Source: Spartinivicinus marinus
GTDB lineage: Bacteria; Pseudomonadota; Gammaproteobacteria; Pseudomonadales; Zooshikellaceae
Direction of reading: 5' to 3'
Assembly: GCF_026309355.1 (NCBI RefSeq)
Contig: NZ_JAPJZK010000001.1
Coordinates: forward strand, 4,546,501 to 4,610,500
DNA length: 64,000 nt
In this document: in pieces, positions 1-8,917 of the stretch
Numbering within the stretch: position 1 is the first letter of the stretch
How the letters are laid out: each line of letters begins with the position of its first letter
Notes under the pieces: model-generated
Told to the model about the DNA's origin: nothing
The model's database searches: none
Seen by the model: the letters and a program-made list of their open reading frames with translations, nothing else
Position numbers and translations under genes: made by a program

Positions 1-2
1 TT

Positions 3-602
3 GATATTGCTGACTTCAATAGCTTGTATCCTTATGATGATACAAAAGCACCTGATTTTTCTGCAGTCAATCTAGATAATATTGACTACGATCAGTTTCC
101 TGCATTAAAAACAATAACATGTTATCGAGTAAAGCTTAACGCAGGGGATATGTTATTTGTTCCAGGGTATTGGTGGCATGCAGTCAAAGCCCTTGGACGT
201 TCCATTGCATTATCATGGGTACGGTTGGATCGACGGGGGCAGTTCATGGCATTTGCAAAGCTTGCTCGTAATAATGTGTTTCCTATGGATAAAAGTCGTT
301 TGGAAAATATATTGGATAACCCAACTGAAACGATTGTTAACACAAGGGCTGAACTAGGTACTGACTCTATTTTAGAACATAATTTGTTTGAGACCTATCT
401 TAGACTAAGCTTTTTGTACTTTCATGCTAGCCAACATAACGAAGATGTCACTCCAATAGAACGAGAATTTAAGCGCTTACGCCAAACTGTATTTAATACT
501 TTACGTGAAAATAAAAATAACTATAGTTATCCTGTTTTGTTTTTAATGCAAAACTTTTTCCGTATAAATCTTGGTTTATTCAATTTAAATGAAGCTAACT
601 AA
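3..602 (+). CDS. JmjC/cupin_8-like hydroxylase, 5' truncated by window edge
   Basis: The frame is open from base 3, so the gene begins outside the window; the first in-window TTG at 24 is not the start. The visible part begins DIADFNSLYPYD, matching DITDFNYLYPKD of the next gene. It carries the distal metal-ligand motif of cupin_8/JmjC-like 2-oxoglutarate oxygenases (GDMLFVPGYWWHAV, histidine at about 176-181). The proximal HxD pair would lie upstream. The family hydroxylates protein or peptide side chains; the substrate here is unknown. Its stop lies 14 bases inside the next gene, so the two are translationally coupled. Confident in family, not in function. Confidence 0.8.
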   Translation, partial: DIADFNSLYPYDDTKAPDFSAVNLDNIDYDQFPALKTITCYRVKLNAGDMLFVPGYWWHAVKALGRSIALSWVRLDRRGQFMAFAKLARNNVFPMDKSRLENILDNPTETIVNTRAELGTDSILEHNLFETYLRLSFLYFHASQHNEDVTPIEREFKRLRQTVFNTLRENKNNYSYPVLFLMQNFFRINLGLFNLNEAN

Positions 603-1557
603 AATACCTATTGCAGTAGATGAAGTAAATGATATTTTGCCTGCAGAATTTAAAAGCTGTTATGTAGATAGACATCGACCATTGATTATTCGTGGAGGTG
701 TGAAACACTGGTCAGCCATGCAATGGAGCAGTGATGAATATTTGCTGAAAATAGCAGGTGATCAGAGAGTAAAAGTAGATGTTTTTCCTTTGTCTGAACA
801 GGGGGAAATATTATTAGAATCTGGTAATGAGGCAGTAATGTCAATTAAAGACTTTACTATAAAATTTTTTCAAGAAACCCACGGTTACTATATTTTAGAT
901 CAAAATCTACCTCCACCGCTTTACCAAGACCTAAATGAGCACTGTGTTTCCTCAGTATTTCCTGTTGAAAGGCGACGGACATTTTGGTGGGGAAAAAGTG
1001 GTCAAAGATCCTTCCTGCACTATGACGATAATGAAAACTTGATGTGTCAGTTTGATGGAGAAAAAGAGTTTTTATTATTCGATATTACAGATTTCAACTA
1101 TTTATACCCAAAAGATACAATAGATTATCGCTCTTTAGTGAACTTGGAACAGTACGAGCTAAGCCAATTTCCGTATTTGGCAAAAGCTACTCCTTATGTA
1201 GCGCGTATTAGAGCAGGAGACATACTCTATGTGCCTTGTTATTGGTGGCATCAAGTGAAGTCTTATGGCCGTAATATCGCTGTTTCTTACATTATTAATG
1301 AGTCTATGGAGCAGAGGGTACGAGTAACAGGTAGGTTAATTGAAGCAGGGATATTGCCAGTATCAGATTCAATTCGAGATGACCTTCTGAATATTATTGC
1401 ACTGGATGAAACCCCTTCCCGACGAAATGCATTACTAAAGAAATATCATAGAGAATACCAGCAGCAACAAGGTAAATCCTACTATCCTCATAGTCTTTTC
1501 CATCGCTTAATTGAAGAAAATTTATTTGATATCCTTTATGGGCATGCTACTTACTGA
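589..1557 (+). CDS. JmjC/cupin_8-like Fe(II)/2-oxoglutarate oxygenase
   Basis: 322 residues. The iron triad is visible: HYD (H144, D146) and H221 within GDILYVPCYWWHQV. The N-terminal segment with RPLIIRGG and a nearby W is typical of cupin_8/FIH-like proteins that hydroxylate proteins or peptides. ATG at 589 overlaps the preceding gene by 14 bases, implying coupled translation. It is a paralogue of the genes on both sides, so this is a tandem family expansion. No signal peptide, so probably cytoplasmic. A tailoring role for a ribosomal peptide or protein substrate outside the window is inference; no substrate gene is visible here. Confidence 0.85.
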   Translation: MKLTKIPIAVDEVNDILPAEFKSCYVDRHRPLIIRGGVKHWSAMQWSSDEYLLKIAGDQRVKVDVFPLSEQGEILLESGNEAVMSIKDFTIKFFQETHGYYILDQNLPPPLYQDLNEHCVSSVFPVERRRTFWWGKSGQRSFLHYDDNENLMCQFDGEKEFLLFDITDFNYLYPKDTIDYRSLVNLEQYELSQFPYLAKATPYVARIRAGDILYVPCYWWHQVKSYGRNIAVSYIINESMEQRVRVTGRLIEAGILPVSDSIRDDLLNIIALDETPSRRNALLKKYHREYQQQQGKSYYPHSLFHRLIEENLFDILYGHATY

Positions 1558-1580
1558 GCTCACAATAGGGAGTTATATTT

Positions 1581-2528
1581 GTGCTAAGAGTCAGTGAATT
1601 AAATATTAAGGGAAGTAAGCTGAAACCTATCGATAGTATTAAAAATATTTCAGTGAGTGCATTTAATCGAGATTATGTCGCTCAAAATCGCCCATTATTA
1701 ATAAAAGGAGGTATTGCTTATTGGGATGCGCTGTCATTGTGGGATAATGAATACTTAAATAGAAATGCTGGTCATAATGTAGTAGATGTAGAGACATCCC
1801 GCGATCAATTTGAAGGAAATTTATTTGATGATGCAGAAAAAGTATGGATGCCCTTTTCCCGCTTTCTTGAGCGTTTAACATTATCAGAAGGGGAGACGGA
1901 CTATTTTGTAGGGAGCTGGTTATTTCCTACGCTTGTTGCTGATGCACCAGATATTCCTACCTTTAAAGCATTCAGCATGCCTATAAAGCGTGGGATGATT
2001 ATGTCCCGGGGTGGCAATAGAATAGCGTTGCATTATGACTGGTATCAAAATATGTTGTGCCAGGTGGCAGGATATAAACGCTTGGTGTTAATTGATGTTA
2101 CCGATACTCCATTTCTCTATCCGCTCAATAGTCCTGTTAATTACTCACCTGTTAATATACAAAATGTTGATTGGAGTGCTTATCCAGAATTTTGTCATGC
2201 AACCCTTTTTCACGCTGATATAGAGCCTGGTGATGTGTTGTATATTCCTACGCTTTGGTGGCATGCAGTTGAAAGTGTTGATCGCAATATAATGATTTCC
2301 CAATCGTTTTATGATACTGATAGTGATTTGCTATTTATTCTGAAAAAAATGTTAGCACTTGGGCGTTTAAATCTTACAAAAAAACAGATGAACGATCTAT
2401 GTACTGTGCTTGAAAGTGGCCTCAATGAAAAAGAAACAATACGTGCTGTTCGTCGTCAGGTCAATAGTCAGTCTTTAGATGACGTAAAAAGACTGTTTGC
2501 TCATCGTCAGTTGATGTTTAAAAAATAA
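1581..2528 (+). CDS. JmjC/cupin_8-like Fe(II)/2-oxoglutarate oxygenase
   Basis: 315 residues, starting at GTG 1581 behind an AGGGAG-like site at 1567-1572. The iron triad is intact: HYD (H151, D153) and H228 in GDVLYIPTLWWHAV. It shares the RPLLIKGG N-terminal motif and the F/LYP region with its neighbours. It sits 23 bases after the previous stop and 11 before the next gene, consistent with one transcript. Cytoplasmic; substrate unknown. It is clearly a paralogue of the 589-1557 product, but diverged enough to suggest a different target or position preference (inference). Confidence 0.85.
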   Translation: MLRVSELNIKGSKLKPIDSIKNISVSAFNRDYVAQNRPLLIKGGIAYWDALSLWDNEYLNRNAGHNVVDVETSRDQFEGNLFDDAEKVWMPFSRFLERLTLSEGETDYFVGSWLFPTLVADAPDIPTFKAFSMPIKRGMIMSRGGNRIALHYDWYQNMLCQVAGYKRLVLIDVTDTPFLYPLNSPVNYSPVNIQNVDWSAYPEFCHATLFHADIEPGDVLYIPTLWWHAVESVDRNIMISQSFYDTDSDLLFILKKMLALGRLNLTKKQMNDLCTVLESGLNEKETIRAVRRQVNSQSLDDVKRLFAHRQLMFKK

Positions 2529-2539
2529 AAATTGTATGT

Positions 2540-4303
2540 TTGAAGTATATTGATAAAATGAAAAATTATAAAAGTAATATAGAAACTATCGTTAGTAGCA
2601 AAGGTTTAGATATTCTCAATTGTCTGTATGGTGGACATGAAATCTGTCATATTGATATGCCGGTGAAAGCAGATATTGTTACTCAACAATATCTTTTTCC
2701 TCGCCGACCTGTCATTGTGAGGGGAATAACGACGCAATGGCCTGCGCTAGAAAAATGGAGTGTTGAATGGTTTGAAAAATACTTTGGAAATATTTTTACA
2801 AATGTATTTTCTAATGGCAATGAGGGAGAAGCTAGGCAAATGCGGCTTAAACATTTATTTAGCCGGATGACTAGTGGTGAAACTTTATATTCCAGTCTTT
2901 ATGTAAGGGAAATGTTGCCTTTAATTAGTCAAGATTATCCTATAGAAAACAGTTTCTTGGGCGATCCACAATTCAACTGGTTGCTTGATTTGCCAAAAAC
3001 GATCCATGGTGAGATGAATGTAATATTCATTGGTAACAAAGGCACAGGCATTAAAAACCATCAAGACAGTATGGGAACCCATCTGTGGTCGACGCAAGTA
3101 TGTGGGCGTAAACGTTGGTTGATCAGCCCTCCTGAAATGACGCCTTATTTGGCTGAAGGGAAAGCAAATTGGTTAGAAAGAGAACAGTCTATAGAAAAAT
3201 ATCCTGAGTTTGCTGAAGCTGCCTGTTTAGATTTTGTGCTAGAAGCAGGAGAAATTTTATTTTTACCTGTGGGTTGGTGGCATCAAACAACACTTTTGGA
3301 AGATTCTATTTCCATTACGCAAGATATTGTTAATGAGTCTAATATTGATCATTTTGAGTATGAGCTAGAGCGCAGCTATGGAGTAGATCCAAAAATTGCA
3401 AGCTTTCATAAAGCGAGTATAAACTTTCGATCTAAGTGGCAGCAGCAATCACCTAAGCGGATTACCACACCGATTGAACGTGTGAGTGGATATATTTGCT
3501 TTGACCAACTGCTGGAAAATTATCTTATCCCTCATAAGCCTGTCGTATTACAGGGATATATTGATGAGTGGCCAGCGTTGTCAAAATGGAATGTGGAATA
3601 CTTTAAGAAGCATTATGGCAGTGTATTTATTCAATTTTTTCAAAGCCGTGATGATCAAAACAAGCATATACGATTAAAAAAATTTTTTGAAACACCATTT
3701 GATGCACCTCATTATGCTATGTGGTGCTTAGATGACTTTATGAGTTTACTTAGGGAAGATTTTAAACCCTTGTCACTGTTAGATAATAACGAAAAAGACT
3801 GGACATTTGATTTACCTGAAAAAGAGCGTAATGCACTTACATGGATATTTATGGGACTAAAAGGTTCTGGTATTGCGAATCATAGTGATCGTTTGGGGCA
3901 GCATGTTTGTTCAGCACAAATTTTTGGTCGTAAACGTTGGTTGCTACACCCACCTGAGGATAGCCCGTGGTTGCATTACGATGATAACAGCATTGATTTG
4001 GTTAATCCAGATTATGTAAATTACCCTCTTTACAGAAACGCTTCACCAGTAATTGATTTTGTGTTGGAGCCAGGTGAAGTACTTATTTTGCCTGATGGCT
4101 GGTGGCATCAAACTGTAGTGTTAGAGGACTCTATTTCCTTAAGTCATGATTTTTTTAATGCTTCAAATATTGACTCATTTATGAAACGTTTGCGTGAAAG
4201 GAAAGGAGATAACTATGTAAAATCAGTAGCAATGCAACCAATACTAAATAAATGGAAAGCTTATAAAAATAAGTCTATGTTCAAGGAAGAAGGATCAGAT
4301 TGA
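2540..4303 (+). CDS. tandem double-domain JmjC/cupin_8-like oxygenase
   Basis: 587 residues from TTG 2540; an in-frame ATG at 2558 (six residues shorter) is an equally good start, as neither has a strong Shine-Dalgarno. The protein is two homologous cupin_8 units: residues ~45-290 with HQD (H174, D176) and H248, and ~310-580 with HSD (H448, D450) and H523. Both halves keep the full HxD...H triad and GRKRWL plus GWWHQT motifs, so both may be catalytic. Each half is about the length of the single-domain neighbours, indicating duplication and fusion. It is last in the cluster; about 460 bases without a clear gene follow. Confidence 0.85.
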   Translation: MKYIDKMKNYKSNIETIVSSKGLDILNCLYGGHEICHIDMPVKADIVTQQYLFPRRPVIVRGITTQWPALEKWSVEWFEKYFGNIFTNVFSNGNEGEARQMRLKHLFSRMTSGETLYSSLYVREMLPLISQDYPIENSFLGDPQFNWLLDLPKTIHGEMNVIFIGNKGTGIKNHQDSMGTHLWSTQVCGRKRWLISPPEMTPYLAEGKANWLEREQSIEKYPEFAEAACLDFVLEAGEILFLPVGWWHQTTLLEDSISITQDIVNESNIDHFEYELERSYGVDPKIASFHKASINFRSKWQQQSPKRITTPIERVSGYICFDQLLENYLIPHKPVVLQGYIDEWPALSKWNVEYFKKHYGSVFIQFFQSRDDQNKHIRLKKFFETPFDAPHYAMWCLDDFMSLLREDFKPLSLLDNNEKDWTFDLPEKERNALTWIFMGLKGSGIANHSDRLGQHVCSAQIFGRKRWLLHPPEDSPWLHYDDNSIDLVNPDYVNYPLYRNASPVIDFVLEPGEVLILPDGWWHQTVVLEDSISLSHDFFNASNIDSFMKRLRERKGDNYVKSVAMQPILNKWKAYKNKSMFKEEGSD

Positions 4304-4797
4304 GCTTGATTGTCTGGATAACGAAGAATCATATTATTCAAATCTTTGAACCCAAATGCGAACAAGGCTGCACAGGGGTACTAAGCTGATAGCCTGGTCT
4401 CAACCGGAATTGAATCATTTGTTAGCCACATGATAAATGGACTTTTATTTTGTTTATTTACTCTATCATGAACCAGTGCTAATACAGTTTGCATATTTAT
4501 AGTTCCCTCTGTTCTGAGATTACGTTATACAAGTAATTTTTATCAATGCCTTCTTAGCATTTACCTTCGGTTACTTTGGCTTGACCACTATAAGTACTTG
4601 ACTTAATTACTACAGTAACCTGAATAGGTCAAAAAATCCTTTAATTGTACTGTCGTGCAGAAATTGCTTACTTTTATTGGATGTTTTGAGTTTCTTATTG
4701 ATAATAAGTTGGTTATAGGTATGATAGACGACTGTTTGAAAAAAGGGTTAGTAGGTAAAGTCAGTACTTGATTAAGCGGAAGGACTTGAAAAGTCAA
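4304..4797. other. intergenic stretch with a repeat relic
   Basis: No credible gene is seen here. Bases about 4530-4578 (TTTTTATCAATGCCTTCTT... TTCGG) resemble 40002-40040 in the repeat copy at 39984, so this is likely a decayed part of the same repeat family. No clear terminator for the hydroxylase operon was found. Confidence 0.45.
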
Positions 4798-5409
4798 ATG
4801 AAAAAAGCTCCAATACAGCTTGCAGATCGTCCTGAAAACCCTGATTTATATTGGGATTTATCAGCACTACATAATAAGAAAAAAGCAATTAGTTTTTTTA
4901 AGCATGTTTCTACAGCCTTTTGTGTTTATAGCCCTTCCGTTGCAAAGTTATATAGCAATTTTGAAGTGATACTGTCGAATATGGATCGAAGTGGCCTGAT
5001 CGTATTACCTAACCCTTATGCGTTTCATGATACATTTAACCGAGTCAGTGAAGTTTCCATTAAACAAACAGGTATTTCGTTATTTCCTGGTGAGGCGATT
5101 AATAGGGGAGGGTTTATCGTCAGCATTCCTGTAGGCAAGCAACGTAGAAATCATCATTTAGAGCTAGAAGTTGCAGTGGGGTTTCTCGATAGGCTATATA
5201 AAAAGCGCTATGGCACGCCATTTCTGCCGGTACTGGTAAATGGTGACTTAAAAGAATTTAAGTCACAAACGCCTTATTTACATTTACATCGATTTGACCC
5301 AACATCACTCACGGAATTTAGCGAGTTTGAACGCAATGATATCTGCAGTACGATTAGAGATCGATTTTCAGATATTATGGTTAACAGTGCTTATACTCCT
5401 CGCAAATGA
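4798..5409 (+). CDS. hypothetical protein, C-terminus encoded by a repeat
   Basis: About 203 residues from ATG 4798; upstream in-frame TTGs at 4768 and 4786 are alternatives. GGAAGGA at 4778-4784 lies 13 bases before the ATG, too close to TTG 4786 and rather far from 4798, so the start is unsure. No recognised domain, signal peptide or membrane helix. The centre has alternating hydrophobic segments and a basic patch (GKQRRNHH), suggesting a soluble alpha/beta protein. The last five codons and stop lie in the TATACTC end of a dispersed repeat starting at 5392, so the native C-terminus may have been replaced. Function unknown. Confidence 0.6.
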   Translation: MKKAPIQLADRPENPDLYWDLSALHNKKKAISFFKHVSTAFCVYSPSVAKLYSNFEVILSNMDRSGLIVLPNPYAFHDTFNRVSEVSIKQTGISLFPGEAINRGGFIVSIPVGKQRRNHHLELEVAVGFLDRLYKKRYGTPFLPVLVNGDLKEFKSQTPYLHLHRFDPTSLTEFSEFERNDICSTIRDRFSDIMVNSAYTPRK

Positions 5410-5670
5410 TTTTTAGGCTTTGTTACCGTCGCTAAGCACCAAGGATGGTGTGAATGCAGTTTTTATGCATGGTGGTATGGATACCACTCATTAGAGCAAT
5501 GCAGGAGCAATTGTCGAGGAGCAATAAACTGTCTTCACCCCAGTCATTTAGTTTATCTAAACTTCTGGGGCTTCATCTCTCGGTAGCCTCGCCTAAATAA
5601 CCCTTCGCTGTGGGTATATACCACTTTATGTTTACACCTAAAAATGATTCATGCCTAAAAATGATTCATG
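5392..5670 (+). repeat. MITE-like dispersed repeat, copy 1
   Basis: It starts TATACTCCTCGC then AATGATTTTTAGG, and includes CACCAAGGATGGTGTGAATG, TTTATCTAAACTTCTGG, TAAATAACCCTTCGCTGTG and GGTATATACCA. It ends with two head-to-tail 17-bp copies of CCTAAAAATGATTCATG (5637-5653, 5654-5670). These are the inverted form of the CATGAATCATTTTTAGG seen at 38684. The same blocks recur at 15978-16136 (inverted), 18387-18629 and 39984-40142. No coding capacity. This fills the gap between the flanking genes. Confidence 0.65.
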
Positions 5671-5715
5671 CTAGAGGTGTCCTTTTATACACCACTTGTC
5701 TTATCATGGCTTTAG

Positions 5716-7239
5716 CTATTTTATTGCTTCATTATGGTAGGAAAATAGTTTTTCTATCAAAGCAGGGTCATCAAAATAACGCTCACCAATAAACGCAGTG
5801 GCATGATGTCCCCATTGGCGCATTGTACCTGCAGAGGGTACCCCTGATGGCCAAAACAGCCATCGCTCTGGTCGTTCAGTGCCTTTGATAAACCCTGTGT
5901 TGTCAAATAGGTTTTTTCGTTGTTGAGGGCCAATCATTAAGCTACGTAAATTGTCGTATGGTTTGAGCTGGTATGTATGCATCGCTGATACAGGGAAGTG
6001 ACCTACCCCAAGCACCCAGTGATCAATACTATTAACTGCGACAACAGCGGGCTGTAACGTAGCTGGCGACAGTTTGTGTTTAATTTCAGGAATGGTATTA
6101 GCTGGATTTTGAATAATCAAAGGTGGCTCTAGTTGGCCAGAGGTTGGTTTAGCAACTAATCGATCTGATACTGGCATGAATGTGTGATAACAGCCGCAGG
6201 AATGGATAGTGTCGTATAATAGAGGTGTTCCATCTGTATCAAGTGTTACCCGCCAAATTACTCCATCAATGTTACCTGCTAAAATATCAAACCAGTGATT
6301 TGCTGGGCGCTCAGAAAACCAAATAAAATAATTGAGTTGCAGTAAATGCCGTCCTTGTAAAGTGGCGTAAGATGGACGCCAGTAAACAGTAGCTTTTGCT
6401 GGGCTGATATACCACTGGTTATTTTGCCATACTGGAGTTCCTGGTAAGTCAAAGCGACCTTGCTGTTGAATGGCCCAATGGGGAGCTAAAGATTGAGCAA
6501 CTTGCTCCAGCTGTATAGTAGGTAGTTGTGGCAACGTTAAAGGATGCTGTTTGCTTGCTTTTGTGAGCCATTGCTTCAACTGTTTGGGTAGGATCGTTTG
6601 ATGAGTCTTTTTGTTACGTTGATTGGGTAAAGCACCAGTGAAGCTTGTTGCTGGACTATAAACTTGCATTGTCCCAGTTAATGGCTGGTTAAACTGTTGA
6701 TGTACATCTTCATGCCACTTTTTTATTCCTGGTACCAAAAAATATTGAGTAATGGGATATATTCCTGCTACTTGAGCCCATTGTTGATACTCATTGGGTG
6801 GTGCCATTTGCTTTAATTGAGTGAAAAGGTGCTGATTATTCAGAAGCTGCTGGGTTTGTTTAGCAAGGCAGCTATTTGCATATTGATGCCAAGGGTGGTT
6901 GGTTTGCCCTGTTAAATTAGCAATTTCTACTTGCCATTTGTCTTGATTAACCGTGGTCAGTTCATTAAGCCAGGCCTGCTGCTGAGTAGGTGTCTTTATG
7001 TGGGGTGCAAGGCTTAATAGAAAGCGGTTGATGCCTAAATATGTTGTGCCTGGAACTGGGTGCAACTGTGCATCCTGAACATTAGCTTGAATAACTTGCT
7101 GATGAAGAAGGGCTAAGCCTGCCTCACAAGTTAAGCCAGCCAACTGAATATCAGCCAATGGTTTCACTGGCTGAGGCTTAATAGCTGCACAGCTAGTGAG
7201 AATTAATAAGGTAACCAGAAAAAAAACACGACACCACAT
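5716..7239 (-). CDS. predicted lipoprotein of unknown function
   Basis: 507 residues. The N-terminus MWCRVFFLVTLLILTSC ends in an LTSC lipobox, so it is probably a lipidated envelope protein with Cys16 or so as the first mature residue. The mature part is rich in Gln, Trp and Pro. It has a Cys-rich CGCYH motif near the middle and a GHHATAFIGERYFDD segment close to the C-terminus. I do not recognise the family and see no catalytic signature. It is the last gene of a minus-strand group, about 70 bases downstream of the decayed aldolase gene. A single intact gene by length and codon pattern. Confidence 0.7.
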   Translation of the reverse strand: MWCRVFFLVTLLILTSCAAIKPQPVKPLADIQLAGLTCEAGLALLHQQVIQANVQDAQLHPVPGTTYLGINRFLLSLAPHIKTPTQQQAWLNELTTVNQDKWQVEIANLTGQTNHPWHQYANSCLAKQTQQLLNNQHLFTQLKQMAPPNEYQQWAQVAGIYPITQYFLVPGIKKWHEDVHQQFNQPLTGTMQVYSPATSFTGALPNQRNKKTHQTILPKQLKQWLTKASKQHPLTLPQLPTIQLEQVAQSLAPHWAIQQQGRFDLPGTPVWQNNQWYISPAKATVYWRPSYATLQGRHLLQLNYFIWFSERPANHWFDILAGNIDGVIWRVTLDTDGTPLLYDTIHSCGCYHTFMPVSDRLVAKPTSGQLEPPLIIQNPANTIPEIKHKLSPATLQPAVVAVNSIDHWVLGVGHFPVSAMHTYQLKPYDNLRSLMIGPQQRKNLFDNTGFIKGTERPERWLFWPSGVPSAGTMRQWGHHATAFIGERYFDDPALIEKLFSYHNEAIK

Positions 7240-7310
7240 TACAGGGCACCTCTAATATTGCATTGTTAGGGCACTATACCTGAAAGATTAACGGGCGTTT
7301 GTTATTTCCA

Positions 7311-7858
7311 TCAACCGTTATCAGCCAATAACCAATAATGGATTAATGGCCAACCTGCTTTTTCTGCCGTCTCACCAAAGCTGATTAACCCATCTTCATG
7401 GCCTAGCATGCTAATAATGCCCTGGGTTTGTACCTGTTTATCCTTAATTATGCTGGCAATTGCTGTTGCCATTGCAGGGGTGCCATAAGCCAAACTAGCA
7501 GGTAAGCAAGGTATAGCAAGCTGTTGGCTGAGCTGCCAAATAGTTGGGCAATGAACATGAAAGACAAAATTGATGTGAGGTAGGGTTTGGTAGATGACAG
7601 CATGACTTAGTGCTTCAGAAGAAGGGGCAGCTAACCCTTCTGCTGTCAGCTGATTTTGCGTAGGACAGGCGTTAGTCACCAAAGCATAATCCGCAGAGCG
7701 GAGATGAGCTAAAGCCCCAGTTTGGGTACCAGTAATCAGAAAGCAGTTTGGATTATGAGCTGGAGTGAAAGCTGTTAAACGCTGACTGAGGTTGCCAAAG
7801 CCGTAACCTTGATACCGGCCTGGTATTTGATAACCCCTTCGGCAGTCTGGTCGCTCAT
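7311..7858 (-). pseudogene. class II aldolase/adducin family, deletion plus frameshift
   Basis: A well-placed ATG at 7858, behind AAGAAGGA, starts MSDQTAEGVIKYQ and then runs into a stop in its own frame. A second frame resumes at GRYQGYGFGNLSQRL and continues through GTQTGALAHL to the stop at 7311, with the zinc motif VFHVHC and a later GHEDG histidine. GVIKYQ and GRYQGYGFGN are normally separated in this family by a helix-rich stretch of roughly 30 residues, from memory of homologues. About 90 bases therefore seem to be deleted with a frame change near 7820. A remnant protein starting at the internal GTG (7682) would lack the N-terminal third. Sequencing error alone would not explain the missing segment. 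Confidence 0.6.
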
Positions 7859-7955
7859 CCTATATCCTTCTTGCAAAATAATAAGCAATATTGCCAGACT
7901 GCGCTCAACTCGTCATTTACATAACGAGTAGATAATGCTTTATTCCATCCAAAGT

Positions 7956-8453
7956 TTAATGATAATAAAAACGGCCATACGGTTCTAACTGGGTAATCTG
8001 GTCATGCATTAGGCCTTCCATTAACAGAGCAAAATCTTCTTTGTGTAAATGAATCAATACCTCATGGTCGCCACCTTCTAAATAAACATCGTCCAATGCC
8101 AGTAGCTTGTCATCTACAATGGTGTCCATGTGATAAGCCTGACCAACAGGGGGAATAGCACCTAGCTCACAGTCACGAAAACTGGCTTGTAATTCGCTTT
8201 CTTTGGCTAGATGAAAGGCATGTTCAAGCATTTCATTAATTATCTTTACTTGTAGTTTTGACTTGGCAGGAACGACAGCCATAACATAATGCTGAAGCTG
8301 ATTTTTCAGAATAACGGGTTTAGCAATTTGCATAGGTGAAACATGAGCAAGTAAAGCGGTTTGGTAAGATGTTGCAGACGAAGGATGCCACTTCATCTCA
8401 TAGCGAATATGACGAGAGGCAAAGTACTGTCTTAAGGTTTCTGACATAGCCAT
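7956..8453 (-). CDS. YbaK/EbsC-type aminoacyl-tRNA deacylase
   Basis: 165 residues with the YbaK/ProX-type editing fold pattern: N-terminal FASRHIRYEMKWHP, a lysine in AKPVILK, then VVPAKSKLQ and GAIPPVG. Family members hydrolyse mischarged aminoacyl-tRNAs such as Ala- or Cys-tRNA(Pro) in the cytoplasm. ATG 8453 follows AGGGAG at proper spacing; a second ATG two codons in is possible. A C-terminal extension after ALDDVYLEGGDHEVLIHLHKEDF is typical of the longer subgroup. It is divergent from nothing obvious; the next plus-strand gene is about 460 bases away. Exact tRNA specificity cannot be read from the sequence. Confidence 0.8.
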   Translation of the reverse strand: MAMSETLRQYFASRHIRYEMKWHPSSATSYQTALLAHVSPMQIAKPVILKNQLQHYVMAVVPAKSKLQVKIINEMLEHAFHLAKESELQASFRDCELGAIPPVGQAYHMDTIVDDKLLALDDVYLEGGDHEVLIHLHKEDFALLMEGLMHDQITQLEPYGRFYYH

Positions 8454-8917
8454 GGCTTAACTCCCTGATTAAGGAACAAACCGCATTGGTAATCTCTTTC
8501 ATTATTATAGCTTAGCGGCTTGCTGTAGCTTGCTTGAAGTTTATTGCTGTGATGAAAAAAAAATCAATAATAAAAAAGCTTCAATAATGTAAGCGATCGA
8601 GCCTACCTCAATAAGCCTTAACTTTCTTAGGGTTGGCTTATAAGAAAAGCTTCCATAACCCGTTGTTAATATTGCCTGATGAATGTGGTTATGCAACGAA
8701 GATTGCAGCCGAAAAATAAAACCAATAAAAGCGAAACAAGCTATACTGTTGTACAGAACTATGTGTGTAGAGCTATGTGTGCAGAACGATGCCTGTCAAC
8801 AGGCGGTTCAGCTTCATTGGGCTACCAGTAAAATGACTGTGGTTTTGATGGACGCTTCAGTCTATGAGGTAAAAAGCTTTAGGCTAAGTGGTAATTGGCA
8901 GTAAAAAGGCAACTCAA
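8454..8917. other. intergenic region without a supported gene
   Basis: A 73-codon reading frame at 8683-8904 has no Shine-Dalgarno and no recognisable domain and is not called. AAGCC...GGCTT at about 8612-8640 could form a weak hairpin. The promoter of the channel gene presumably lies here. Confidence 0.35.

Noticed and set aside
8683-8904. 73-codon frame upstream of the channel gene
   Set aside because: No Shine-Dalgarno, no domain, overlaps the likely promoter of the channel gene.
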